This document shows, one piece after another, positions 45,115-57,361 of a stretch of 64,000 bases of DNA. Below the pieces are notes generated by a model, which saw only the letters and a list, made by a program, of their open reading frames with translations, searched no databases and was not told the origin of the DNA. Each line of letters begins with the position of its first letter. Position 1 is the stretch's first letter. The DNA is from Turritopsis dohrnii (taxonomy: Eukaryota; Cnidaria; Hydrozoa; Anthoathecata; Oceaniidae): NCBI GenBank assembly GCA_027922465.2, contig BQMF02000002.1:2604001-2668000 (forward strand). The letters are read 5' to 3'. The translations under genes and the position numbers were made by a program.

Positions 45115-46688
45115 GTAGTTTATATGTTACATTAAGTTACTTTTATTCCACTCGAGAATAGGAAAGGCGTAATACGTGAACACCACTGAGTAACATAGAG
45201 ATAATAATGATATGAAGTACAGGCCCCTCGCCATGTTTTTGAAAGTGGAGGGGCCACCTGAATTAGTAAAGAGGCCCCATCGTGGTTGAGACCGACGGTC
45301 CAGCAAATTTTTGAAATTTTGTGTGTCTAAAGTGGCTAAAAGTTGTTGTTTTTTTTTATGTGAGTGGTTTTTCTTATTGATAATGTAACATAAAAACAAA
45401 TAAACATAAAAACAAATAAACATGCGGGGGCCCTGAAGTAATAAGATAAAAAGAAATAGAAAAACATTAGCACATTAGCACGGTGTTTGTTGTTTCATTG
45501 GATCAAAAATTGACGATTGCACGAGATTTTAATTCAATTTCCGCGCCTTAGCGAAGGAAAAATTGTTTGATTTAGACATTCTATCTATCTCTCTCTCTCC
45601 GTAACAGTTTTTTGCTGTTTTCGGAAAGTCCGTTCGGATTTCGGATTGTTTGTTTATTCAGAATAGTTAATGACAGACCCAAAACTCTATGCAAAATGTA
45701 ATACAAAAAGGCCACTTTCAATAATAATTCACAAAAAATAATAAGCTTTTTATACTTTTCAAACACTTTTAGAAGTTATTTTAGCCGTTTTATATTTAAA
45801 ACTTTCCAATTCAATTATCTTTAAAATTTCTTTAAAAAGTCAGTAAAATATGCACACCGAACACGTGAAACGTTCTCGAACCGATTTGTTTTATGTTTTG
45901 ACGGTAGGAAGATGTTGATGTAGAAGAAGCTTAGAAGAAGAATTTTATTATTGCAATCGAAATATAATCATGAGAACATTACTTATGGAGGAAATATTGA
46001 TGTTTAGCTGACTCTGGCAAAAATTCTTGAAAAAGAAGGTAAAGGTTTGATAGTAAACGAAACTTAGCTGTGAAAAAAACTTTCAATATCACAGCAGAAG
46101 TATGTGTAGTATCAACATTACTGGTGAATACATCTTATCAATAAATGCATGAAACATGTTCATTTCATTTAACAAATATTACACCGAAAGTTGAAGATAT
46201 TGGAATAAAAACAAACAAATGAAATTATCATTGCAGCACAAATCACAGTGAATTAATTGACTCAAACATATATACATACTGAAAGTATAAACATGTGCAA
46301 GATATTGGTGAACGATGTGTCTTATAAAACTGTTTTTCTGGCTTCGAAACGTCATAGTGAATTGAAAAGCGGTAATAAATTAAAGAAGGGAGCAATTTGG
46401 GGAATTCCAGACTGTATCAAATTATTCATCACTGTACAATGCTCAGTCAAGTTATCACTTGTGTGGAACTGATTAGTTTTAAATTCACGTTTAAAAGATT
46501 TTAAGATGACATCGTTCAAAATAATCCTGCAAACCGCTCAATGGAGGCACAATGATTTAGTTTGGATATATGTCAGAGGAAAACAAACTTTTTGGATGAT
46601 GATTAGATTCCAACCAATTATACATACAATGAGATCAGTAAGGCCTTGTGAAAATTTGGAGTGTAATATGTTCTAGGACACAATACGC
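45115..46688. other. Intron 2 of gene A, unassigned part
   Basis: No gene recognised. Short frames at 45127-45423 (minus) and 45581-45766 (minus) look like chance. Confidence 0.45.
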
Positions 46689-47087
46689 TAAGGGGATTTT
46701 TTTTTTTTTGCGTGGATTAAGTTTTGCAATAAATCCACGCAAAACGTCAAGACATAAACGATTCGCGAAAATAAATCCACGTAAAATTTCATGATTTTAT
46801 TTGCTCATTTTTTGGCTCTGCGTACCTTTCATACATTAACTATTTCCTTGTATATACTTATGAAGCAACTATTGGTTTTGCAATGTGGCAGGCATGGAAA
46901 TGGTGATTTTTGCTGCTACTTCTAAGCTATATTATAAAGTAGCTACACACATTGCATTTTGTGCCCATTCGCAAATATAAATCCAAACATTTTCCTTGAG
47001 AAGCTCTGAATTAAAAATATTAATCCACGTAAAACGCTCTCAAACCTTGGCTCGCAAAAATTAGTCCACGCAAAAAAAATCCCCTTA
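46689..47087. mobile_element. AATCCACGC-motif miniature element
   Basis: A 399-bp element with termini TAAGGGGATTTTTTTT...GCGTGGA and the inverse TCCACGCAAAAAAAATCCCCTTA. Inside, AATCCACGCAAAACG, AAATCCACGTAAAA and AATTAGTCCACG are reiterated near both ends, together with TTCGCGAAAATAAATCC. TA at each edge suggests a TA target. Confidence 0.75.
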
Positions 47088-48450
47088 AGGTATATCATGT
47101 TCGAAAAAAACATTTTCATACAGATTCTAACAAAGTTTTATTGTGTTATTTGTCTCTTCGGGCACATTGGTGTTATTTGTAGACTCCATAGAAGTGTTAA
47201 TATGCAGACATTGGTGGATCTAGAGTGTAGTCGCAACTTGTGGAGAAGCGCATTAACATAAGTTGTGAATTCAGTTCATGTTATCAATGGGATTATTTTG
47301 AACCTTTTTCTTTTATGTTTGAATTGCTAACACTCTCCTACACAAGTTGTGGCTTACCTCTGGATCCGCCACTGGCGAGTTTAGTAGAAATAGATTTTCG
47401 TATTGTATGTTATGTTGATTTAAGTTATATATGTATAATTTTTATCTTCTTGTAATTCCTGTTAAATGTCATGGATTAAAATCTTTGAAATGCCCAAGTT
47501 TATCCTGCTCGTATTAATGCAAGTTATGAACAATTTCAATGTTTATTTAAATATGTATTACCAACAATGTTTACTTAAATATATTACCGAATTCACATTT
47601 CTGACAAAATTTGGAAGGTGTGCACAAATAACAATTGGAAGGTCCTGATATTAAAAGTTGGCAGTTACTTGCAGATTTTTCCCTGATTTTTCCTTCATTT
47701 TCAAATGATTTTGGTTCACTTCTATCGAATATCATTTTATTCTTCATGTGAACCATAAGTCATACTTTGGGAATTGTGATAGACCTGTTCTCACGTACGC
47801 AACAAGAACAGAATGGGTAGCCATTTAGATATCTTGAAAAATTAGCCTAAAGCTATTTCCTCTAGGCCTGATGCGGAAATTGTTCAAGCCCTGAGGCTTC
47901 TAGTTGTTATTTAGTACAGTTATGTTGTTATTTCCGAAGTAGCTACAGCAAAACAATCTTTATGGAGAACAGTGGTCAAAATTGTGGCACAGTCATCGTG
48001 ATAATCAGCTAATGGAGATCTGTTTACTCTTAAAAATTTATAACTAGTTAGTAGCTAAAGCTAAAATGCCCCGCCTCAAGCTTATCCATTGAATTCATCC
48101 ATTCTTTTCTTGTTTGAAATGCTCATACAGAATAGGTCCAACAATTTGCAAGATATAAATTTAAAATATAATATTTGGTAGAAGTGAACCAAAATCACTT
48201 GAAAAAAGTTATATAGATTGCAACTTCCACAATTGTATACCTCAACACTATTCAGGTCTTTTACAACCAAATGATTAGGTCAAACAGGTCTAAAAATTGA
48301 AGGTATATGCCTATTTATGGCTAAATTAGAAAAAGTGACTGAAAAATTCGAAATAAACACTTTCCACTTCTTCTTTAAGCACTCTTTAAAAAATTGGCAT
48401 GAATTGGGAGCAAATTGAGAATTCACCAGTTGAAGCTTATTAATAATACA
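47088..48450. other. Intron 2 of gene A with an inverted-repeat pair
   Basis: CAAATGATTTTGGTTCACTT at 47702-47721 and its near inverse AAGTGAACCAAAATCACTTG at 48182-48201 may bound a 500-bp miniature element with 25-base arms. A weak unit of the 128-bp repeat lies near 47585-47650. No gene is seen. Confidence 0.45.
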
Positions 48451-49297
48451 CTAGCCGCCAAGGCGGCGTCGCTCGCCGCCCATGTCCACCTGCTCTGTAT
48501 CACTGTATCAATAAACGTCAAATTTCCTTATAAACGGCTCGTACAACTTGTGTTCAACCAGAAGCAGATTCGAAGTCACAACCTCTGGTAAAACCAATCT
48601 TTTATCAGTATAACAATACACTCAAAACGTAGAGAGAGAAAACTTCAACTTTTTATTAGCTTTTGTTTTAAAAAAGTTACGCGCTCTAACATAGGTGCTA
48701 TCAAACGTAAGGGAGAAATCGTTTCTCTTCTTAAAAAGATCACACGGGAGGAGAGAAAAAAAGGCACGTGCTAAATGAATAAAGTGAATAAAAAAACGTT
48801 CGATCTGAAGCGCATAACAATTAAAAAAAGAAATTAAATTATTAAAAGAAAAGCAAAAAAATATTTTGTTTCCTGTAACTCTTTTTTTTACCTATCGGTT
48901 TTTAAACATTTTGATTGCTCGAAAAAAAAGTTCACCCGTCGCAGACAGTCAGGCAAGGACACGTTGGGATACACTGGCAAACCGAACATGCTACCACGTT
49001 CTGCCACTGCTGCTTTTTGTCCAAAATGTTTAATCAGTTAGTTTCTTTGTATTTAGTTGATGTATTGTTTTCAAAGCCACGTCAACGTGGAATATAAAAC
49101 TAACAATAATAATAAAAACAAAACGTTATTTCTATTGGTTCACCAGCCAAAAAAAATCACGTTCGATTGGGGTTGCAATGTATTTGCTTCGAACTCACGT
49201 CGCACACAGAAAAAGAAATAATTTCGCTCACAACTCAATCTACCATTTTGCGTGACTTACAAACAAACAGACGGAGAATCGGCTATTAATATATAGA
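48451..49297 (-). mobile_element. Non-autonomous Helitron, array unit 1
   Basis: Read on the minus strand, the unit starts TCTATATATTAATAGCCGATT (from 49297) and ends with a hairpin GCCGCC-TT-GGCGGC merged into CTAG (48451-48454), followed by T. TC...hairpin-CTAG with insertion between A and T is the Helitron signature. It is 847 bp with no Rep/helicase coding and has GTTT/TGTC-rich simple sequence near its 5' end. It is head-to-tail with unit 2. Confidence 0.82.
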
Positions 49298-50321
49298 CTA
49301 GCCGCCAAGGCGGCGTCGCTCGCCGCCCATGTTCAGCCTGCGTTGTATCGCCACCTGCTCCAAATTATTGCACTTAAAACCAGCGATAAGACTTCCTTTG
49401 CTGCTGGCTTTATCGCTTAATAAAGCTCGTTTGCGCATGAAGAGAAATACGTTTCTGGTGTTTTAAATCTTGCATGTCCTTAACTCAGCCGTTCATTGTC
49501 GCGGTCGCATTTAAAATGTCAGTAGACTTTCTTGCTTTACACAATGTATTCCGAACGTGAACTTCACGTGGTTTTTATTTACGATTTTAAACCAATCAAA
49601 TATCAGTTTAACAATACACTCAAAATGCAGAGAGAAAAAACTTCTCAACTTATTATTAGCTTTTGTTTTACGCGCTCTAACATGGGTGCTGTCAGAAGTA
49701 GGTGAAAAAATGGTTTCTCTTCTTAAAAAGATCACACGGGAGGAGAAAAAAAATGCACGTGCTAAATGAATGAAGTGAATAAAAAACGTTCGATCAGATT
49801 AAAATACATTAAAAGAAATCGATTAAAAGAAATTAAGACAACTATTAAGACAAAAGCAAAAAAATATATATATATATTTTGTTTCATGATTCTCTTTTTT
49901 TTACCTATCGGTTTTTAAACATTTTGATTGCTCGAAAAAAAGTTCACCCGTCTCAGACAGTCAGGCAAGCGTTAGGACACAACACTGGCAAACCGAACAT
50001 GCTGCCACGTTCTGCCACGGCTGCTTTTTGTGCAAAATGTTTAATCAGTTAGTTTTGTTTGTATTTAGTTGATGTATTATTTTTAAAGCCAAGTCAACGT
50101 GGAATATAAAACTAACACAATAGTAATAAAAACAAACCTTATTCCTATTAGTTCATTAGCCAAAAAAAGTCACGTTCGATCGGGTTTGCAATGTATTTGC
50201 TTCGAACTCACGTCGCACACAAAAAAAAAAGAAATAATTTCCCTCACAACTCAATCTACCATTTTGCGTCACTTACAAACAAACAAACAGACAGACAGAG
50301 AATCGGCTATTAATATATAGA
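49298..50321 (-). mobile_element. Non-autonomous Helitron, array unit 2
   Basis: A 1024-bp unit with the same ends: minus-strand TCTATATATTAATAGCC at 50321, hairpin plus CTAG at 49298. The CTAG abuts the TC of unit 1 directly with no spacer. The internal sequence is collinear with units 1 and 3. Confidence 0.82.
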
Positions 50322-51073
50322 CTAGCCGCCAAGGCGGCGTCGCTCGCCGCCCATATCCACCTGCTCTGTATCACTGTATCAATAAACGTCAAATTTCCTT
50401 ATAAACGGCTCGTACAACTTGTGCTCAACCAGGATTCGAAGTCACAACCAATCTTTTATCAGTGTAACAATACACTCAAAACGTAGAGAGTGAAAACTTC
50501 ATTTTTTTATTAGCTTTTGTTTTAAAAAAGTTACACGCTCTAACATGGGTGCTATCAAACAGGGGGAAAATGGTTTCTCTTCTTAAAAAGTTCACACGGA
50601 GGAGAGAAAAAAGGCACGTGCTAAATGAATAAATAGAATAAAAAAACGTTCGATTACAGTGTGCCCCAGAAAAAAGAGGTTCGAGATTTCAAACGACTAT
50701 TTCTTCTCAAATATTTGTCGGATATTTGCGAATTTTATATCATTTGACAGAGCTTTTTCTCCTCTTTTCAAAAATATAAGTTTCATCTTAAAGAAATAAA
50801 GAGTTTAAAAGATATTAAAGATATATTTTTTCGATACGCTCGTTAATTCAATAACGATCAATTAAAAGAAGTGCTAATGAGCAGTTACTCTTTTGTTAAC
50901 TCTAAAAGTTGTCGTGGTGTTAAAGATATCATGAGATTCTTTTAAACACACGAAATTAAAATTTAACGTGTAAATTCACCTTTCTTTTGAAAAAACTGAT
51001 TGTCAGTTAAACAATTCTGAGTGCTTATAATGCTATAAAAAGGCTTTTTGATAAGGTTTACAAACATAACAAG

Positions 51074-52495
51074 ATGCAACTGACGATAGAGCAAAGAGTT
51101 TTTGTGGTAAGAACATATCATGAAACGCGAAGTTTGCAAGCTGTTAGAGAGGCCTTTCGAGTGCCTTTTTAGTGCTCGAGGCCTTTTTAGTGCTCGCTTC
51201 CTGTTCGGAAGGTCGCGGGTTCAATCCCCGACCGAGTCATGCCAGCGACTATAACAGTGTGAATCATTCCTCTCTGCTTAGTACTCAGCAAGAGAGTAGG
51301 AATGATGTCTAAGGTGGTTGTCTAGTAGAGCGGTTCCTGTCATTACGGCCTCCGTAGCCCAAATGGGGGCTTTAAATGCTCTAGGACCTCCTTCGCAGGA
51401 CCCTCATTGATAACAGTACCTTAAGGAACTGAAGAGGCTATCCTGGGTAAACATTCGTAAATAAATAAATAAATAAATAAAATAAAGAGTGAGGTTCCCG
51501 AATGGAAACCCACCGTCAAATTCTGCTATTCAAAAAAATATAAGAAAGTACAACATCGAGTAAAGTAAAAACTTGAATAAAGGAAGAAGTGGCAGGAGGC
51601 GTACAACGAGAGATGCTCAAGCAATTAACGATGTTCGTTTGTTACTTCAAACGCAGCAACCAAATCAGCAGCCACGAATCACGTGCAGAAGAAATCCACT
51701 TGCAATATCGAAGTCGTCATTTAATCGCATAACAAAAAGTGACATTAAATGGCATCCTTTTAAAATAAAAGTTGCACAAGAGCTGAAGCCAGGAGATTAT
51801 GCAAGGCGACGCAGATTTTGAAATTGGTTTTCTCCAAGAGCCCAAAATGTCCGGTTTATGTCAAGCATTGTGATAGGTGATGAAGCCGTATTTAGCATGG
51901 ATGGGACTGTGAACACTCAAAATGTGAGATGTTATGCACCCAAAGGACAGCGACCTGAAGATTTTCGTCATGAAGAAAGTCAGTGTCGGCAAAAGCTACA
52001 TGTTTGGGTTGGTTTTTGTGGAAACGGAAGTATTGTAGGGCCACATTTCTTCAACAGGAGCGTCAATGGAAGAACATATCGTGATATGTTGGAAAGAATT
52101 GTCTTCCCTGCATTAGGGTACGTTTACCACCACCGATACAACAATGGTATCTTTGATGGAGTTTGGTGGTTTCAAGATAGTGCCCCTCCACATGGAAGTG
52201 TTCAAGTTCGAAATGTTTTGCGTCAAAAGTTTGAAAACCGTGTTGTGGCGTTGCACCATAATATTGAATTCCCCCTAGGTCACCTGACCTTACACCACTA
52301 GACATTTTTCTTTAGGGTTACTTGAAAAATAAAATTTTTGAAACGCCCCCGCCTGACTTGGCAACACTCCGGAGAAAATTTGTTGGTGAGATCAACTTAC
52401 TAAGAGGAAAACCTGCTACTATCCTTAGCTCATTTACTGAAATGGCTCGGAGAGTAAACCTTTGCATTGCAAAAAATGGAGGACATGTTGAATAG
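51074..52495 (+). pseudogene. Tc1/mariner-type transposase pseudogene
   Basis: The frame starts MQLTIEQRVFVVRTYHETRS, is cut by a SINE at 51164-51486, then resumes RVRFPNGNPPSNSAIQKNIR. It continues with GRSGRRRTTRDAQ, the DDE-like segments IGDEAVFSMDGTVN and WWFQDSAPPH, and after a one-base deletion near 52275 RSPDLTPLDIFL. Catalytic acids appear to be Asp in all three positions. Besides the SINE there are stops at about 51537 and 51819 (TGA where Cys is expected), the deletion, and TAG for Trp near 52313. The copy is dead. Confidence 0.85.
51164..51486 (+). mobile_element. tRNA-derived SINE inside the transposase
   Basis: About 323 bp flanked by GAGTG (51159-51163 and 51487-51491), with a (AAAT)n tail at 51461-51486. 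GTCGCGGGTTCAATCCCCGAC is a T-arm with a good B-box, and the A-box side is truncated or rearranged (duplicated TTTTTAGTGCTCG). Removing it and one GAGTG restores the transposase reading frame across the junction. Confidence 0.8.
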
Positions 52496-53400
52496 CACTT
52501 TACTTTTAAGCTTATAATTTTTTGAGTTGTAAATTAAGTTCAGAAATGTAAATCAGGCTTTAAAACAGTGTGTTAAATCTTTTTACTTGAGTTATTCTCA
52601 ATTGGAATTACTTCTTTTGTAATTTCTTTTAATTGATCGTTATCGTTTTAATGACAAATTTTCATGATAAAATTCAGCATAACCACTCTTCTGTATTTCA
52701 AACCTAAACAAATATCATATTTCTGAAAAGAGGAGAAAAAGCTCTTTCAAATGATATAAAATTCGCAAATATCCGACAAATATTTGAGAAGAAATAGTCG
52801 TTTGAAACCTCGAACCTCTTTTTTCTGGGACACACTGTAGAACGCTTAACAATTAAAAGAAGAAATTAATTTATCAAAAGAAAAGCAAAAAAAAAAAAAC
52901 ATTTTGTTTTGATATGATACTCTTTTTTTACCTATCGGTTTTTAAACATTCTGATTGCTCAAAAAAAAAGTTCACCTGCCAGACAGTCAGGCAAGAGTTA
53001 GTGGCAAACCGAACATATGCTGCCACGTTCTGCCACTGCTGCTTTTTGTCCAAAATGTTTAATCAGTTAGTTTCTTTGTATTTAGTTGATGTATTGTTTT
53101 CAAAGCCAAGTCAACGTGGAATATAAAACTAACAATAATGATAAAAACAAAACGTTATTCCTATTAGTTCATCAGCCAAAAAAGGTCACGTTTGATTGGG
53201 GTTGCAATGTATTTGCTTCGAACTCACGTCGCACACAAAAAAAGAAATAATTTCGCTCACAACTCAATCTACCATTTTGCGTGACTTACAAACAAACAAA
53301 CAAACAAACAAACAAACAAACAAACAAACAAACAGACAGACAGAGAATCGGCTATTAATATATAGATTATGAACAAAAAGATGAAACTTTTAATTAACTT

Positions 53401-53891
53401 AGAGTGTGTTTACATGAAAGCCGTAGTGAACTAAAAATCGAAACAATAGATTTACTAGTTCTAGCTCTCTCTACGAGTGTGTTTTTACATGAGAGCCATA
53501 CTGAGCGGTTTGAGATTTCAATACGGGTAGAAACATTTTCTACACACGATGGAATAAATTTAGCACATTCTACATTTTTATTTCATGTGTCAGCAAAATT
53601 TAATTAAATTGCGCATGCTTGTTAACACATTTTATGATAAAACAATAAAATGTGAAAACTTTCACACCTCTCCAAGCCGTATCGAAATTTCAAACCTATT
53701 ATTTGAGAAATAGGTTTGAAATCATCACGGGTAAAATTTCAGTATGGCCGTTATTATGTAAACATCACTGTAAACATCACGGTGTGACCAGGAACAGTAC
53801 TGAAATAAGAACCTGTATCGAAACTCGTAACTGGAGGCTTGAAATTCCAAACCGGTTTGAGTTCAGTACGGCTCTCATGTAAACGCACTCT
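53401..53891. mobile_element. AGAGTG(T/C)GTTTACATGA miniature element
   Basis: Left end AGAGTGTGTTTACATGAAAG and right end inverse AGAGTGCGTTTACATGAGAG, spanning about 491 bp. A second GAGTGTGTTTTTACATGAGAG lies at 53475-53496. TTA flanks both ends loosely. No coding capacity. Confidence 0.7.
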
Positions 53892-54986
53892 TTATCGCAA
53901 CCACTTTTCAATTTACTTTAGCTTATCCACATTTCGTAGCCAGAAAAAAACTTTGCATTGTATTGCACATTATGTTTATACTTCTTTCAGTATGTAGTAG
54001 ACACAGTCTACATTCAATTCATTTCCAAATTTTAGAAATTTGTCCTTCTTTGGCAGTTCTAGTTGTCTACGTTTTTTCGATATCTTCAAATGTCAGTGCT
54101 CTTTTGAAGACAGTTGATACAGATACCAATGTTCTATCACCAAGCATTATGCACATATTCTTAAAAGTTTTTTCATCATAGGACCTTCAATTTCTTCTTT
54201 CTCGAGCATATTTCCCCAAAACACAATCATTTTCTCTCTAAGAAGTCTTCTAACGATTAACATTAGGTATAAACAGGAAAATATTCTTAAAATTCTTCTT
54301 TAAAGTTTCTTACGAAGTTCTCTACAACTTCTTCAAAACATAACGAAATCGGTGCACGTGTCGCACGTAAATATTTTAAGGACTAGTTAATAAAACTTTT
54401 AAAGATTGAAATTGAAATATCAAACGTCCAAAATAACTTCCAAAAGTAGTAAAAGGTTATAAAAGAATAACAATTTGATGAAATAATATTAAAAATACTC
54501 TTTTATGCATTATGTTTAGCATGGAGTACTGGTCTGTCATTATCTACTCGGAATAAACAAATTATCCGAAATGGAAACTCACTTTCCGAAAACGGATTGT
54601 CTTAAAAAAAAAGGAGAAAATTTGCCAACACTTCGCCTAGGTCGTGAAGCTACAGAGCCCCTTGCGGGGCAATTAAGTCTCAGATTGCTTGAGAATATCA
54701 TGGATGATCATAACCGTCCTATACGCTCAACCAGTGATAAACAACAAATAACAACACATATTTTATTTTCAACTTTTCAATACCTTCATGTATTCTCACA
54801 TAACAATTGCATTTTCACCAATCATCTCAGTATAGAAAATTCACACACTCATTAAGCATAAGAGACTTCTAAAATTTGACGGTTCAGCTAGCGTAATGCA
54901 ACGATTGCTATCCTTTTTCCTAAAACTGTACAAATAGTTTGACATCAGATGAAAAGTTGACCTTGCCAAGAAGCCACACACTGTTA
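53892..54986. other. Intron 2 of gene A, unassigned part
   Basis: No gene or bounded repeat recognised. The plus frames at 53963-54181 and 54571-54855 have no features. Confidence 0.45.
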
Positions 54987-55194
54987 TACCTATCGGGGAT
55001 AATTTCGTCGGGAAAAAGTGACGTAATATTTGCTTCATGACGAAAATTTCCCCCGACGAAAAGTTTTGAAAAAGTGACGTTTATGAGAAAGTGCTAGTAA
55101 AATTTTGTAAAATATTTCCCCGACGAAAAATTTTCCCCGACGAAAAATTCTCCCCGACGTAAATTTTCCCCGACGAAATTACCCCCGGTAAGGC
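54987..55194. mobile_element. CTTATCGG-family miniature element D
   Basis: About 208 bp. The left end is TACCTATCGGGGATAATTTCG; the right end, read inverted, CCTTACCGGGGGTAATTTCG. CGTCGGGGAAAA or its inverse CCCCGACGAAAA recurs at least five times, with AAAAGTGACGT between. A lone TACCTTATCGG at 55239-55249 may be a further relic. Confidence 0.6.
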
Positions 55195-55546
55195 TTTTTA
55201 GGACTGGGGAGATTCCTCTATTTACCAGGAAGATATTACCTTATCGGAAAAAAACATGTCAGTCAATGTGTCTCCTACACTATACTCTCGAGGTGTCTTC
55301 GACTAAATTACTTTATTACCCTGCATATATTTTACTTTATATTTACTTTACAGGTCCGTTTTCATTATGAAATAATCAAGTAAAAGATACGCATTATCAA
55401 ACAACATCTTTTGGACACTTTCTTTTCATATACATTCAGCCTTTTTAAGATTATTATCTGGCCCTTTAAGAATGTAATTGCACATGACTTTTAAACCATT
55501 CACCCTTTGGTTTTCCTTTATGATTTTAACGTCATATCGCGAAGAT
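55195..55546. other. Intron 2 of gene A, unassigned part
   Basis: Only the lone TACCTTATCGG near 55239 is notable. Confidence 0.45.
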
Positions 55547-55550
55547 TTAA

Positions 55551-56653
55551 AGAGGCATTGTACGGCTAAAATTGTAAATATTATCGTCACGTGATCGAAC
55601 ATGAAAAATATAAACAAATATGGCGGCAAATAATCAAACTTTCTCTGTCGGAGAAGAACAGAGATCTTCTTTATTTCGGGAAATCAACCTGAAACATAGT
55701 TTTGACACCTTTTAAACAATATGTTGGTGAAAGAATTCATTCTTCTACAATACGTGTTAGAAGTAATTACTGAATTTTCTCATGAATTATAAGTCATCGT
55801 TGTGTGTGAAGAAACACATGTCAACACAGCTGTCTTAACTCAAGTAAGATTACTTTTATCATTATAAGAGAATGTTGTGGAAGCTAATTCAAAGTGATTT
55901 GCCTATTTCATTGCCTATTCCACTCAAAACAAAACTTTTCTTCGTTGTTTGTTCTCAACGAAACTTAAATTTGATTACATTGACTCACTCGTGCATTTTC
56001 AGCATTGTATATGTAACTCGACTTGCAGCAGAAAAGATGGTAAAAGATCTGGTTGCCCCTGCAAGACAAGGGAAGTAAAATGTGGAGAAGAATGTAAATG
56101 TGGGAAGAAAAAGAAGGGAGTTGTTGTTATTATCATATATTTAATATTTCTGTAAAAAAAATAAGAGTCTATCGTTGAATCGTGATCTAAAATTTACATT
56201 TTGATACAGACGAATGATATTTCACATCGAAAAGGTCATAAAACAGAACTTATTCGTATTCAAATGTTATGTATAAACCCATATCGTTTGAGAAACATAA
56301 TTGTCAAATGATAGAGAAAAAAGTATGTAAATGTTATCCACATATATCTTCAAAATGATACATGGCTTTCGCATCAGAACCACGAAATTAATTTCTAATA
56401 TAAATTCATAGTCTTTTGGTGCTTTTATTTTTTTGCAACTTGATAACGTAAGTGAAAAAATTGATTACAAAAACAGCAATTTTTATATTTATACTAGCTC
56501 ATCTTGTTCGACATCGTTTCTTGTTTGGCTTTCCACGATAACCCAAATACAGATATGATTGTTTCATAAAGATTAGATGTGGGACATCAAGATTACAACG
56601 ACCGTTTTTTTCGACAGCCCTATTTTTGTTGATTTCAGCCGTACAATGCCTCT
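55551..56653 (+). mobile_element. TTAA-flanked DNA transposon with CXC-like exon relic
   Basis: The termini AGAGGCATTGTACGGCT and its inverse AGCCGTACAATGCCTCT are flanked by TTAA at 55547-55550 and 56654-56657. On the plus strand an ATG at 55620 opens MAANNQTFSVGEEQRSSLFR and stops at 55715. At 56003, after a TGCATTTTCAG acceptor, an exon-like frame reads HCICNSTCSRKDGKRSGCPC and then KCGEECKCGKKKKG, a cysteine pattern similar to CXC/tesmin modules. Kolobok or piggyBac type by target site. There is no transposase core. Confidence 0.7.
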
Positions 56654-56657
56654 TTAA

Positions 56658-57361
56658 GGAGGAATTTATTGCTTGTCTAAACCACAGATGCTCAGAAGCA
56701 ACACAAGGCATACAGGTTTTCAGACTTCCAATTGTGACTAAAAATGGTTAATAATCTGAAGAAATCTCTTATAGGAACACATCCATCGGGAATGGTAGTT
56801 GAGAGATACAAGGGAGGCTAATAATACGATTAATGATTTTGAGTACGTACTATGGTTTGTTTAAGAAAAGGCTTAAACCGTTTCCTTAAAGAGAAGAAAA
56901 GCTGACTAACCGCGAAATCCACAAATAGAGAAATTGCATCAAAATTTAAAGATTTGCATGGCTCGTTTATTTTTTGATTCCGCTTGCTGTTTTGAGGGAA
57001 AACTTTACGGGAACCATGAAGGAAGGAGTGTTTTGTACTGAAAGGTTCAAAATGTCGAAACATCTGGACATATACCCCACACACTTGTCGATTAATAGGT
57101 TGATATAAATCTGTTGATATATGTTTCAAAAATGGAGTAAAGAGATGTCCCAAACTCAACAAACGACTTTTTAAATTTTAACAGCAGTGCTGCAAAAAAT
57201 GATTTACACAAATACAGTCAAGCAATTACTCTCCTGCTGCGGTACAGGAAACTGCATAATGTTAATAACTAAATGTTAGCTTATCGCTATAAGATCTATT
57301 GTTTATAATAATTCGCTCATTCGAGCATTACCGATTGAAATTAAAGATTTCTATAATTTAG
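56658..57361. other. Intron 2 of gene A, last part
   Basis: A 110-codon minus frame at 56830-57162 is not recognised. The region ends in the exon 3 acceptor (ATAATTTAG). Confidence 0.45.

Larger units (their letters stand above)
50657..52837 (+). mobile_element. Tc1/mariner-type (IS630) transposon in Helitron unit 3
   Basis: A 2181-bp element with inverted repeats of about 115 bases (start CAGTGTGCCCCAGAAAAAAG, end inverse CAGTGTGTCCCAGAAAAAAG) and TA on each side (50655-50656 and 52838-52839). It carries a broken transposase gene and an inserted SINE. The TA target and terminal CAGTG fit the Tc1/mariner group. Confidence 0.9.
50322..53366 (-). mobile_element. Non-autonomous Helitron, array unit 3 (interrupted)
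   Basis: The outer 5' end TCTATATATTAATAGCC lies at 53366 and is preceded on the minus strand by A, as expected. The hairpin and CTAG are at 50322. A mariner-type element (50657-52837) splits the unit. Without it and one TA the unit would be about 862 bp. An (AAAC)n run lies near the 5' end (about 53290-53335). Confidence 0.82.

Noticed and set aside
48451..50321. CRISPR-like or satellite array
   Set aside because: The 0.85-1.0-kb units have Helitron termini and no short direct repeats with unique spacers.
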